A stretch of 64,000 nt of DNA. Source: Shewanella seohaensis (GTDB lineage Bacteria; Pseudomonadota; Gammaproteobacteria; Enterobacterales; Shewanellaceae). The DNA lies in NCBI RefSeq assembly GCF_025449215.1, contig NZ_CP104900.1:4154001-4218000 (forward strand). Direction: 5' to 3'. Below the pieces are notes generated by a model, which did no database searches, was not told the origin of the DNA, and saw nothing but the letters and a program-made list of their open reading frames with translations. Shown here one piece after another: positions 26,901-34,889 of the stretch. Position 1 is the first letter of the stretch; each line of letters opens with the position of its first letter. Position numbers and translations under genes: made by a program.

Positions 26901-27530
26901 GTGTCGAAGGAAATTGATGACCTCTTGAACGGAAAAATAAGAAGTCCTAGTTTGGGTGACAAACTATTTGTTGAGGCGGAAGATTGGTGGATGAGTGCAT
27001 GTTTGAACTGGTATAACGATCCAACCGAACTGTATATCGTCGGGTATAAAAAAGCCGCTGACTCACTCGTGGATTCAATTGCCAACCGAAAAGGAAGTGC
27101 TGATTCCCTTATTTTCCCGATTGTTTTTTTGTATCGGCATTATGTTGAAATTAGACTTAAATCATTGCTCCATGATGGAAATAGACTGTTAGATCGAGAG
27201 CATAAGCAAAAGTCAGAACATCAGCTATCGAAATTGTGGCCAAAAGTGCGGAGCATACTAGATGAACTTTGGCCAAATGAAGAAGGTGAGGATTTGAAGG
27301 CAATGGATTCATTAATTGCACAATTTGAAGAAGTTGATCCCCGCTCTACAACCTTCAGATATCCAAAAGATTTCGACGGTAACAATTCATTAAAATTAGA
27401 TGTTCCAAGGGTGAATTTGCGCAACCTAGCTGAAGTAGTTGGAGCAATGTCTATTATTTTGGAGGGGGCAGCAGGTGCAATTTCAGATTATCAGGGCTAC
27501 AAAAATGGTATGCAAAGTGATTGCTGGTAA
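26901..27530 (+). CDS. Cassette gene 4: 209-residue protein, weakly HEPN-like
   Basis: 209 residues, mostly helical. The segment FPIVFLYRHYVEIRLKSLLH resembles the helix found in several HEPN-like or related families (pattern YRH-x-xE-x-x-LK). The strict R-x4-6-H catalytic motif is not clearly present. The likely start is a GTG at 26901, read from a GGAGG that is part of the attC R' box (GTTAGGAGG). It begins 7 bases after attC-like site 4 and is followed 3 bases after the stop by site 5. Function unknown; an RNase or toxin role is only a guess. Confidence 0.7.
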   Translation: MSKEIDDLLNGKIRSPSLGDKLFVEAEDWWMSACLNWYNDPTELYIVGYKKAADSLVDSIANRKGSADSLIFPIVFLYRHYVEIRLKSLLHDGNRLLDREHKQKSEHQLSKLWPKVRSILDELWPNEEGEDLKAMDSLIAQFEEVDPRSTTFRYPKDFDGNNSLKLDVPRVNLRNLAEVVGAMSIILEGAAGAISDYQGYKNGMQSDCW

Positions 27531-27533
27531 AGC

Positions 27534-27633
27534 TCCTAACAAGTCTAAGCACGCGGACTTGGTAAAGCTGTCACCTTTGCGCTTGCGCAAAAAAGCCGCC
27601 ATCTTCACTAAGCCGGTGTTTGAGGCGTTAATC
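27534..27633 (+). repeat. attC-like recombination site 5 (about 100 bp)
   Basis: R''-side box TCCTAAC at 27534-27540 (RYYYAAC-like) and R'-side box GTTAATC at 27627-27633, preceded by TGAGGC. It terminates the array on the right; no further cassette gene is seen. Confidence 0.8.
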
Positions 27634-27896
27634 CATAGAAATTTTTATACGAAACTGACGAGTTAGAGTTAATGCTTTAACTTGGAATTGTCCCAGAGCA
27701 TGCAGTGTGTTTCTTTAAAACCTGCAAGCTACACCGATGCTAAAAGGGTGAGTCATGGTGATTGGCGAGACGACCGTCCGCCTCAAGGACGAGGCGGTCG
27801 AGCATCCACGGATGGACTTGCTGCGTGTCGGTGAGCGAATACCATGGCTCGCCTAGCAATACGGTTTTCAACAATTATCGGCAAGTCATTACATAC
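27634..27896. other. Right border of the cassette region, GC-rich remnant
   Basis: No gene seen. Around 27770-27850 the base composition jumps to GC-rich, with an imperfect palindrome (GACCGTCCGCCTC ... GAGGCGGTC). This resembles a dispersed repeat fragment or a decayed element, but it was not identified. Confidence 0.4.
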
Positions 27897-27935
27897 AAAA
27901 AAGCGATAAACCGCATTGGCTTATCGCTTTTTTAT
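27897..27935. terminator. Terminator right of the cassette region
   Basis: Stem AAAAAAGCGATAA / TTATCGCTTTTTT, symmetric, so it can act on both strands. It lies downstream of the S46 peptidase gene on the minus strand. Confidence 0.8.
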
Positions 27936-28030
27936 TGTCTTGCGATTGCTACCTATTTATCACGTAAATCATATGACCATAAGCGGCTTTGCAATCATAT
28001 TCGCCGCATCTTGTGCGATGCGGCGATGGA

Positions 28031-30187
28031 TTACTTAACGATTTCCATCTCGGCTAACAGGTTGTCGGCATTATCTAAATACTTCATTACCCACAGCATA
28101 TAACGGCTATCGACTTGGATTGAGCGGTTGATATTGTCGTCGTACGCCCAGTCACCGATGATGCTTTCATACACACCATCGAACAGCAAACCCACTAATT
28201 CGGCGCGGCCGTTTAAGGTTGGAGAACCAGAGTTACCGCCCGTTGTGTCTAAGGTCGACAGGAAATTTACTGGTACAGAATCGATGGCTTTCACATAGAA
28301 ATCACCGTATTGCTTCTGCTTGATAAGCTCTAACTGCTTTTTCGGCGCATCGAATGGGTCAACGCCAGTGTCTTTTTGCACTATGCCTTCTAGGCGAGTA
28401 AAGGGCTTAGCCACTAAGCCATCTTTAGGTTCATAACCTTTAACATGGCCAACGGTCACGCGCAGGCTAGAGTTCGCATCGGCGTACACTGGCTTACCTT
28501 GCTCACGGTTATAGGCGATGATGGCGTCCATATATTGCGGACGTACTTTCATCAGCTCGCCATCTAACTCTTTCTCTTTCTTCTCTTCGCTCATGTTGGT
28601 GTCATACATGGCCACGGCGAATTGAATAAAAGGATCCTTAGAGGCTTTGAAGTCATCGACGGATTTTTCCATCCAAGCTAAACGCACATCTTTGTTGCCC
28701 AGCTCGGTTTTGGCGTACATTTTGTCTAAGGTTTTCGCAAGTTTAGCTTCGTTAACCTTTTTATCGATACCAAAGGCTTTATCCATTGCTGGTAAGCGCT
28801 GCGCCTCGGGTAACGCAGCATAACGTTTAAGCATATCCAAGAGAACGGCCTTATCGACACTTGGCGCATAACGGCGATCGATACGTTCCATGCTCGCCTT
28901 AAAACGTGTCATATCGCGGTCTTGGAAGCCAGGTTCGCGCTGCATATCAGGCAATTGCTTTTCATGGGCTAAACGGTACAGATTGGTCGCCGTTGGCACC
29001 ATAGTGGTGTTGCCAATGTAGCTTAAAATCATATCCCGTTCTTGGTGGGCTTTGCTTTTGGCGATCAGCGCGTCTAACTCGCTTAAGGTTTTACCGTATT
29101 TGGCTTCGCGGCTGCTGTCTTTGGCAATCCATGCGGCAAGCTCGGCTTCACGGGCCTTGCGGTCGGCTAACATGGTGGATTTGCCATAAAACTCGATCAT
29201 CGAGGTGAAGTTTTTAGCGTAGTTCGCTAAGCCAGCGATTTGGCTTTCGTACTTAATGCGCTCGTCGCTGCCTTCTGGCGCCGTTTCTTTGATGATTTCA
29301 ATAAAACGTTCGCGCAGCATCTTGCCTTCTGGGTAAGCCCATTCGAACTGATTTTGCACTTCGTTCGCGGTGCGGTATCTGTTAGTGCGGCCGGGATAAC
29401 CCGCCACCATCACAAAATCCCCTTCACTCACACCTTTGGCCGAGACTTTTAAGAAACTCTTTGGCTCGTACGGCACGTTGTCGGCGCTAAATTCGGCAGG
29501 TTTACCGGTTTTAGACACATAGGCGCGGTAGAAGGAAAAGTCGCCCGTGTGGCGTGGCCACATCCAGTTATCGACATCGCCGCCGTATTTACCAACGCTG
29601 CCCGCTGGGTTATAGACTAAACGTACGTCGCGGATTTCTAACTGTTTTACCAGATAATATTCTAAGCCGCCGTGGAAGCTATACACTTGGCAGCGGTAGC
29701 CTTCATCCTTTTCACACTCGGCAACGAGTGCTTTTTCTTGATTCTCAACGCCTTGATAAAACTCACGGCCCGCTTTGTTTTCAAGCCCAGCGTTGACGCG
29801 CTCAGTCACATTGGTCACCTCTTCGGTGACATAAACGCGAGAACCTGGCGCTGCGGGTAATTCATCGGCAAAGGTTTTAGCTAAGAAACCGTCCTGCAAC
29901 AGGTTTTTCTCTGCAGTCGAGTTATATTGAATCGAACCATAGGCGCAGTGATGGTTTGTCACCACTAAGCCTTTTGGCGAAACAAAAGATGCCGTACAGC
30001 CACCTAGGCTGATCACGGCATTCATGGGGAATTCGGTCAGTTTGGAAATCGATTTAGCATCAATCTCTAAGCCTTTCGCTTTGAGTTCATCGGCCATTGC
30101 GGGCAATTGGTGTGGCTGCCACATACCTTCATCGGCATGGGAGGCAAAACTCGCCGCCACGGCAACTGAGAGTAGCCATTTTTTCAT
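28031..30187 (-). CDS. S46-family dipeptidyl-peptidase (DPP7-like)
   Basis: 718 residues with an N-terminal signal peptide (MKKWLLSVAVAASFASHADE). The catalytic His lies in TNHHCAYG (about residue 80) and the nucleophile in GGNSGSP (Ser about 653). The residue 18 places after that serine (about 671), which sets P1 preference in this family, is Gly as in DPP7. Arg, as in DPP11, is not present. That points to hydrophobic P1 rather than acidic. Such enzymes act in the periplasm and trim peptides for uptake, in line with an amino acid or peptide-based diet. A gene for an aromatic amino acid permease follows upstream on the same strand. Confidence 0.9.
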   Translation of the reverse strand: MKKWLLSVAVAASFASHADEGMWQPHQLPAMADELKAKGLEIDAKSISKLTEFPMNAVISLGGCTASFVSPKGLVVTNHHCAYGSIQYNSTAEKNLLQDGFLAKTFADELPAAPGSRVYVTEEVTNVTERVNAGLENKAGREFYQGVENQEKALVAECEKDEGYRCQVYSFHGGLEYYLVKQLEIRDVRLVYNPAGSVGKYGGDVDNWMWPRHTGDFSFYRAYVSKTGKPAEFSADNVPYEPKSFLKVSAKGVSEGDFVMVAGYPGRTNRYRTANEVQNQFEWAYPEGKMLRERFIEIIKETAPEGSDERIKYESQIAGLANYAKNFTSMIEFYGKSTMLADRKAREAELAAWIAKDSSREAKYGKTLSELDALIAKSKAHQERDMILSYIGNTTMVPTATNLYRLAHEKQLPDMQREPGFQDRDMTRFKASMERIDRRYAPSVDKAVLLDMLKRYAALPEAQRLPAMDKAFGIDKKVNEAKLAKTLDKMYAKTELGNKDVRLAWMEKSVDDFKASKDPFIQFAVAMYDTNMSEEKKEKELDGELMKVRPQYMDAIIAYNREQGKPVYADANSSLRVTVGHVKGYEPKDGLVAKPFTRLEGIVQKDTGVDPFDAPKKQLELIKQKQYGDFYVKAIDSVPVNFLSTLDTTGGNSGSPTLNGRAELVGLLFDGVYESIIGDWAYDDNINRSIQVDSRYMLWVMKYLDNADNLLAEMEIVK

Positions 30188-30287
30188 TATCTTAAGTCCG
30201 TTTTAGGTGAAGAAAGCCGAGCGCTTGCGAGGCCATTTCTTATATTTATTGGGATTACATGCCGCTTTGGTTAACGCTAAAAAGCAA

Positions 30288-30312
30288 AAAGTCAGGCACT
30301 GGGCCTGACTTT
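30288..30312 (-). terminator. Terminator after the aromatic amino acid permease gene
   Basis: Stem AAAGTCAGGC / GCCTGACTTT followed on the minus strand by TTTTTGC. It lies between the permease and the S46 gene. Confidence 0.75.
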
Positions 30313-30425
30313 AGCATATCGCACGCACTCTATAACAGAGTTAGAAAAATTCGCTTACAAAGCAAATACATTCATCATATTTATCGGTTTAACTCTGCCG
30401 TTTCAGTACGCTAAACGGCTTTAAC

Positions 30426-31613
30426 TTACAGCGCGACAAATAACTGAGCGCCGATAATCACCGCGCCGAGCAAACCCGCAATCCCGAGGGCAAATGTGCC
30501 GCCAGATACTTGGTATCCCTGCGGCGTGGCTTGGCGCTGACGCAGTGCCATCACGATCGGCAGGAAGATAATCATCACCACCAGCGGCACGGCTGCAAAG
30601 CCTAATACCGCAACAAAACCTTCGGGGACATAGAGCGCGCACAACAGCGGCGGCACAAAGGTTAACAACCAGGTTTGGGCGCGGCCAAGGAAGGTCTTCT
30701 TCGCGCGGGTCAGTTCGGCCACAAAATCATACAGGCTTAAGGTTACCCCGAGGAAAGAGGTGATTAAGGCTAAATCCGCAAACAGCGAAATACATTTGCT
30801 GATCCAAGGCGTGTGGGCAATCTCTTGTAATGCACTGATAAGCGCAGGTAAAGAGCCATTAAAGCTGCTGATTTCGGTGCCACCCACTGTGCCTAAGGTC
30901 ACCAATAACCAGAAGATATAACACGCGAGTGGAATGGTTGAACCGATTAATAATACCTTGCGCAGCGACACAGCATCGCCATCCAAATAACGCACTAAGG
31001 TCGCGATACACACGTGGAAACCAAAAGAAGTAAACACCACTGGAATAGCCGCCATCCAACTGCTGGTCATGGACTCGGCCACTGCACTGGTTGCCATACT
31101 CGAGATACTGACTTCGGGTAATAAAAACAGCACGACCACAATCAGTAATAAAATCATCAGCGAAAACAAGAAGCGCGAGGCTTTATCGACCCAAGCCACG
31201 CCTAAGGCCGCAAATCCACCCAGCACTAAGGTAAACAGCACGACCGCGAGTTGGTTATCTAACACTAGGTCGAACATATTTTTGGCTTTAAGCACTAACA
31301 GCGATGAACCGCCCGTCAAATACGCCGCCGTTAAGGCAAAGAGTAAGCTGAGAAAAGAGGCGCCTTGCACCATTTGGCCTTTCTTGCCGAGGAGTTTGCC
31401 CGTGATGGCGTGGACGTTATCACCGACGCCTGAGCGCAGGTTAATCTCAAGCATTAACAATGAGGTATAGGCTGACAAGCCCCAAATCACCACCATTAAC
31501 AAAATGGCTGGCACCATGCCTAAGGCGGCCGTGGCTAAGGGTAAGGCTAACATTCCCGCGCCAATGGCGGTCCCCGCGACAATGGCTATCGAGCCTAACA
31601 TTTTTGAATTCAC
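30426..31613 (-). CDS. Aromatic amino acid permease (HAAAP family, TyrP-like)
   Basis: 395 residues with 11 predicted helices. The first helix holds the HAAAP signature IAGTAIGAGMLALPLA-like pattern (seen as VAGTAIGAGMLALPLATAAL). Members (TyrP, Mtr, TnaB) import tyrosine or tryptophan with protons. Which substrate is used cannot be told. The gene is followed by a terminator, and then by an S46 peptidase gene on the same strand, but an intervening terminator suggests separate transcription. No TyrR box could be recognised upstream. Confidence 0.85.
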   Translation of the reverse strand: MNSKMLGSIAIVAGTAIGAGMLALPLATAALGMVPAILLMVVIWGLSAYTSLLMLEINLRSGVGDNVHAITGKLLGKKGQMVQGASFLSLLFALTAAYLTGGSSLLVLKAKNMFDLVLDNQLAVVLFTLVLGGFAALGVAWVDKASRFLFSLMILLLIVVVLFLLPEVSISSMATSAVAESMTSSWMAAIPVVFTSFGFHVCIATLVRYLDGDAVSLRKVLLIGSTIPLACYIFWLLVTLGTVGGTEISSFNGSLPALISALQEIAHTPWISKCISLFADLALITSFLGVTLSLYDFVAELTRAKKTFLGRAQTWLLTFVPPLLCALYVPEGFVAVLGFAAVPLVVMIIFLPIVMALRQRQATPQGYQVSGGTFALGIAGLLGAVIIGAQLFVAL

Positions 31614-32034
31614 ACAATTATCCTGTTCAAGTATTAATTATTATTTTTTAAGGTTTTTTGAGTAGATTTGAAGGATAAAGCCTTGCGCACTCTGTGATTA
31701 AGCCAACAGCAATCTCAAACGAAAAGCGTCACTAAACTTAAAGCATCCAATCCGATCTCAAAGAGCAGATCAATTGGCCCCAATAGCTTTTGAATATTTC
31801 AACCCAGTCGCCATTGAGGCTAACTAAATCGTTTGCAGAAAAGTGACATTAATTTCAACCGTGATTGCCTTAGCAAAGCAGCGACATCGCGCGTAAAAGA
31901 AGATAGCTCTGGACATTAACAGAGCCAACCCCAGCGGGCAAGCCAGTTATAGACAAAGATGACGCCGCTTTGGCTATCCGAAGGGGAAATGTGAGTAAAA
32001 GATAAAAAATCGAGGCGGAACTGTTATCAAAACA
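31614..32034. other. Intergenic stretch upstream of the permease gene
   Basis: No ORF or RNA recognised. The permease promoter should lie at its left end; the rest is featureless at the level I can read. Confidence 0.35.
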
Positions 32035-32071
32035 ATAAACCCTGCAACACCTGTGGCATTGCAGGGTTTAT
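32035..32071 (-). terminator. Terminator after the gbpA gene
   Basis: Stem ATAAACCCTGCAA / TTGCAGGGTTTAT, with a T-rich run on the minus strand downstream. Confidence 0.75.
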
Positions 32072-32162
32072 CAATGAGTTTAGCTATTCGCTCACGGGGA
32101 TACGGGATTGCGCTAAAGCGGATTAACGCGACTCACAATCCCCTTATTCCCCAGTTAACCGA

Positions 32163-33638
32163 TTACAGCTCAGTCCAAGCCATATTCCAAGAGCCGCCGA
32201 CACCCGGTTCAAACCCAGTTGCAGTTGGCGACCATTGCATGCAATAACCACTGTAAGGCCAAGGTTTACATTGATAGACCTTGCCAGTTTTAGGTTGCAG
32301 CACTTTAGTACCAGCCACATAGTTTTTAATGCCCTCGGGGAAGACAAAATCAGCATTCGGCGCTGTGGCTTGATCTTTTAAGAACAGATCGAAGTTTTGC
32401 TGGATGACCTCACCTTGCTTAGGCTCGCCCTTCACTTGTAAGTGATAATGGCCAGCCTTAGGCGCGACGACATCAAGCACTAGACTCGCGCTGGTATTAT
32501 TGACCGCTTGTGTGACATATCCTGCAGCCGTGCCATCGTGGCTAAACAGATAAGCTGAGACCTGCATATCCGCATTAGTGCTGACATCGAAACTGACCTT
32601 TGCGGCACCATCGACAATAGTGTAATCATCGGCCAGTGACGTGACATCGAGCTGATTGCCCGGCGCAGGCGCAATATCAAAGCTCACTTCCACTCGCTCT
32701 AGGCCCGAATTAGGCGCGGCATAAATCTCATTTTTACCGTAAACGGGCGAAATCACCCCAGAGGCATTCTTCTGCCCCGCCCTAAGTTGTGGTTGCTGGG
32801 CATTAATGGCACTGGCTAACAGGAATGGCCAGTTTTGCTTGGCGCCTTGAGTAGTGTCGGCAATGGTTATCTGAGTTTGCTTGGCAGTTTGCTCGCCATT
32901 AGCATCAAACACCCGCGTCATCACCTTATCACCCGCCTTAAGATCGAGTGACGGATTGATATCGCCAATATCGGTCCACTCGCCCGGCACCACAACATCT
33001 GAGCTAAAGTTCACATCGATGGCATTATAGAAACTGTTCGTGGTATCACCGACTTCCCACACGGCCAAAATCACGTGATAACCGCTTCTGTCTTCAGGTA
33101 CATAACAGTTATGTGTCACTAACTTAGGCGGCTGAACCATGCCTCCATCGACCACACAGAAGGGAGCTAAGTCAAAGCTTGCGCGGCTCAACGCTTGGTT
33201 TTGATCCCACCCTTGGCGAGTTAAATAATAACGCCAATTGCGGGTCACGTGGTTAGCGGTGAACTGCCAGCTAAAGTCATTCCAACCCGACTTAATGTCA
33301 TGCTTAGACCAACGACTTGGGCTCTGTTCATCCAAGGGAGAAAACGCCGCGTTGGCTGCACTGGCAATTTTACCGTCGGCAGGGCCTGACTCAGGAAAAC
33401 CTGAAGGGCCTTCAACACTTTGCGGTTCCCACTGAACGGCGCCGCAATTTAAATTGCTGCCAGTTTTACAGGCGTACGAGCGTGATTCTGGTGAAACCAC
33501 ATAACCGTGGGCCGACGCCGTTTGGCTAACTAGCGCACTCGTAGCGCTTAAGGCCAAGGCAATTAGGCTTAAACGAGCCAGTTGTGGGTGTTTACGGTTA
33601 GCATTTGTGATTGATGTAAAAGTAGTTAGATGTGCCAC
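32163..33638 (-). CDS. gbpA: GbpA-type chitin-binding lytic polysaccharide monooxygenase (AA10)
   Basis: 491 residues. A signal peptide ends at SAHGYVV, so mature His1 (residue 44) begins the AA10 catalytic domain; with the second His in FTANHVTRN it makes the copper histidine brace. The GbpA N-acetylglucosamine-binding middle domains follow (about 245-420). A C-terminal carbohydrate module ends with CKPWPYSGYCMQWSP (CBM5/12 or CBM73 type). GbpA is secreted by the type II system, oxidatively cleaves chitin and promotes attachment to chitinous surfaces. The length equals the V. cholerae protein class. Confidence 0.93.
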   Translation of the reverse strand: MAHLTTFTSITNANRKHPQLARLSLIALALSATSALVSQTASAHGYVVSPESRSYACKTGSNLNCGAVQWEPQSVEGPSGFPESGPADGKIASAANAAFSPLDEQSPSRWSKHDIKSGWNDFSWQFTANHVTRNWRYYLTRQGWDQNQALSRASFDLAPFCVVDGGMVQPPKLVTHNCYVPEDRSGYHVILAVWEVGDTTNSFYNAIDVNFSSDVVVPGEWTDIGDINPSLDLKAGDKVMTRVFDANGEQTAKQTQITIADTTQGAKQNWPFLLASAINAQQPQLRAGQKNASGVISPVYGKNEIYAAPNSGLERVEVSFDIAPAPGNQLDVTSLADDYTIVDGAAKVSFDVSTNADMQVSAYLFSHDGTAAGYVTQAVNNTSASLVLDVVAPKAGHYHLQVKGEPKQGEVIQQNFDLFLKDQATAPNADFVFPEGIKNYVAGTKVLQPKTGKVYQCKPWPYSGYCMQWSPTATGFEPGVGGSWNMAWTEL

Positions 33639-34060
33639 TTTATTGTACTCCGTAGGGTGCCTTTCTCGACGAGATTGGCATAGGTATAAAAGTGGTATTT
33701 AGGCAAAACAGCATTAAGCAAAGCCGTTTATTTTTCAAAGAATTGAAAGCATCAGCTCAATTCTGAGGCAACCCCGCTATCTTAGTTTCAACATCCCTTT
33801 ACAACCTTAGACCGGAGGCTTTGCGTCCTAATTTTTCAATTAGTTTGCCAAATACGGTGGATCTCCATTGAAGTTAACAGTATGTAACTTAAACATTGAG
33901 ACCCGGCTAACCTAACAACAAAAGACAGCGTTGTCAAAATTTAAATTATTACAATTCAACATGTTACAAAACGATAAGCGGTATTTTATTGGCGCCTGTC
34001 AGATTATTTGCCCTCTGACTCGATGAGTTTAATCTTGAAACCCTATTTCACTTGGGTATA
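33639..34060. other. AT-rich gap upstream of gbpA
   Basis: Contains the gbpA promoter side and the promoter side of the riboswitch transcript. No ORF recognised. Confidence 0.35.
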
Positions 34061-34065
34061 ATGCC

Positions 34066-34262
34066 CACCTCGCTTCGGGGGAGTAGCTAACTGGATTTCG
34101 AGCCATCGATATTCAGGGTGAACATCAACATACTTGGCCGCATGCCATGGTGTTCACAGCAAATCATCGATTTGTCCTGCAAGACCTGAGCACAGTAACC
34201 GCACCTAGGGGTGGACGGTCTATTGTGCTTATGTCAAAAACCACCCCTAAAAGGATCACACT
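34066..34262 (+). promoter_or_regulatory. yybP-ykoY (manganese) riboswitch-like leader
   Basis: The leader contains GGGGGAGTAGC at its start and GCACAGTAACCGCACC near its end, the two conserved parts of yybP-ykoY riboswitches. The segment AGGGGTGG (34207-34214) can pair with CCACCCCT (34241-34248), next to the ribosome binding site, which suggests control of translation. It precedes a UPF0016 exporter, a well-known Mn-riboswitch target in proteobacteria. Confidence 0.8.
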
Positions 34263-34819
34263 TGGAAGCGTTACTCGCCTCAACCTTTACGGTTGCCATC
34301 GCCGAGATTGGCGATAAGACCCAACTGCTTGCCCTATTACTCGCTGCAAGATTTAAAAATAAAACTGCGATTATCTTGGGGATTTTACTCTCAACCCTGT
34401 TTAACCATTTTGCCGCCGCCTGGCTTGGACAATGGGCGATTAACTGGGTGAGCCCAGATGTAGCACGCTACTTGGTTGCCGCCTCCTTCTTTGCGATTGC
34501 ACTCTGGGTACTGATCCCCGATAAAGTGGACGCCGAAGAGAGCCGTTTCTATAAGATGGGACCCTTTGTTGCGACCTTTATTCTGTTCTTTATCGCCGAA
34601 ATGGGCGACAAGACTCAGATCGCAACTGTCGTTTTAGCCGCTAAATACGATGCCTTAGCCATGGTGGTTGCAGGTACTACTTTGGGTATGTTGCTAGCGA
34701 ACGTCCCAGTGGTTATTGCGGGACATTTTAGTGCCGAAAAATTACCAATGAAGTGGATCCACAGAGGCTGCGCAATTTTGTTTGCCCTGCTCGGCGTAGC
34801 AACCTTAATGGTTAACTGA
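34262..34819 (+). CDS. mneA: UPF0016/GDT1-family manganese exporter (MneA-like)
   Basis: 185 residues, six helices in two repeats, each carrying the signature E-x-G-D-K-T (IAEIGDKTQLLAL and IAEMGDKTQIATV). The family includes V. cholerae MneA, which exports Mn2+ across the inner membrane. The likely start is a TTG at 34262 with AAAAGGA before it, immediately after the riboswitch. An in-frame ATG at 34211 lies inside the riboswitch and is rejected. Control by Mn2+ is inferred from the leader. Confidence 0.88.
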   Translation: MEALLASTFTVAIAEIGDKTQLLALLLAARFKNKTAIILGILLSTLFNHFAAAWLGQWAINWVSPDVARYLVAASFFAIALWVLIPDKVDAEESRFYKMGPFVATFILFFIAEMGDKTQIATVVLAAKYDALAMVVAGTTLGMLLANVPVVIAGHFSAEKLPMKWIHRGCAILFALLGVATLMVN

Positions 34820-34840
34820 TTGATAAAATGAAGATAAACA

Positions 34841-34870
34841 AAAAGGCCAGTGATAACACTGGCCTTTTTT
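34841..34870. terminator. Bidirectional terminator between mneA-like and katB
   Basis: Stem AAAAGGCCAGTG / CACTGGCCTTTT with T run on the plus strand and A run on the other side. Confidence 0.85.
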
Positions 34871-34889
34871 ATTGGGCTAACGAATTAAC

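Noticed and set aside
27762..28103. 113-residue ORF across the terminator and S46 gene end
   Set aside because: It overlaps a terminator and the S46 gene in another frame; no family match.
34211..34261. ATG at 34211 as the exporter's start
   Set aside because: It lies inside the riboswitch; the TTG at 34262 has a ribosome binding site and matches the family start.
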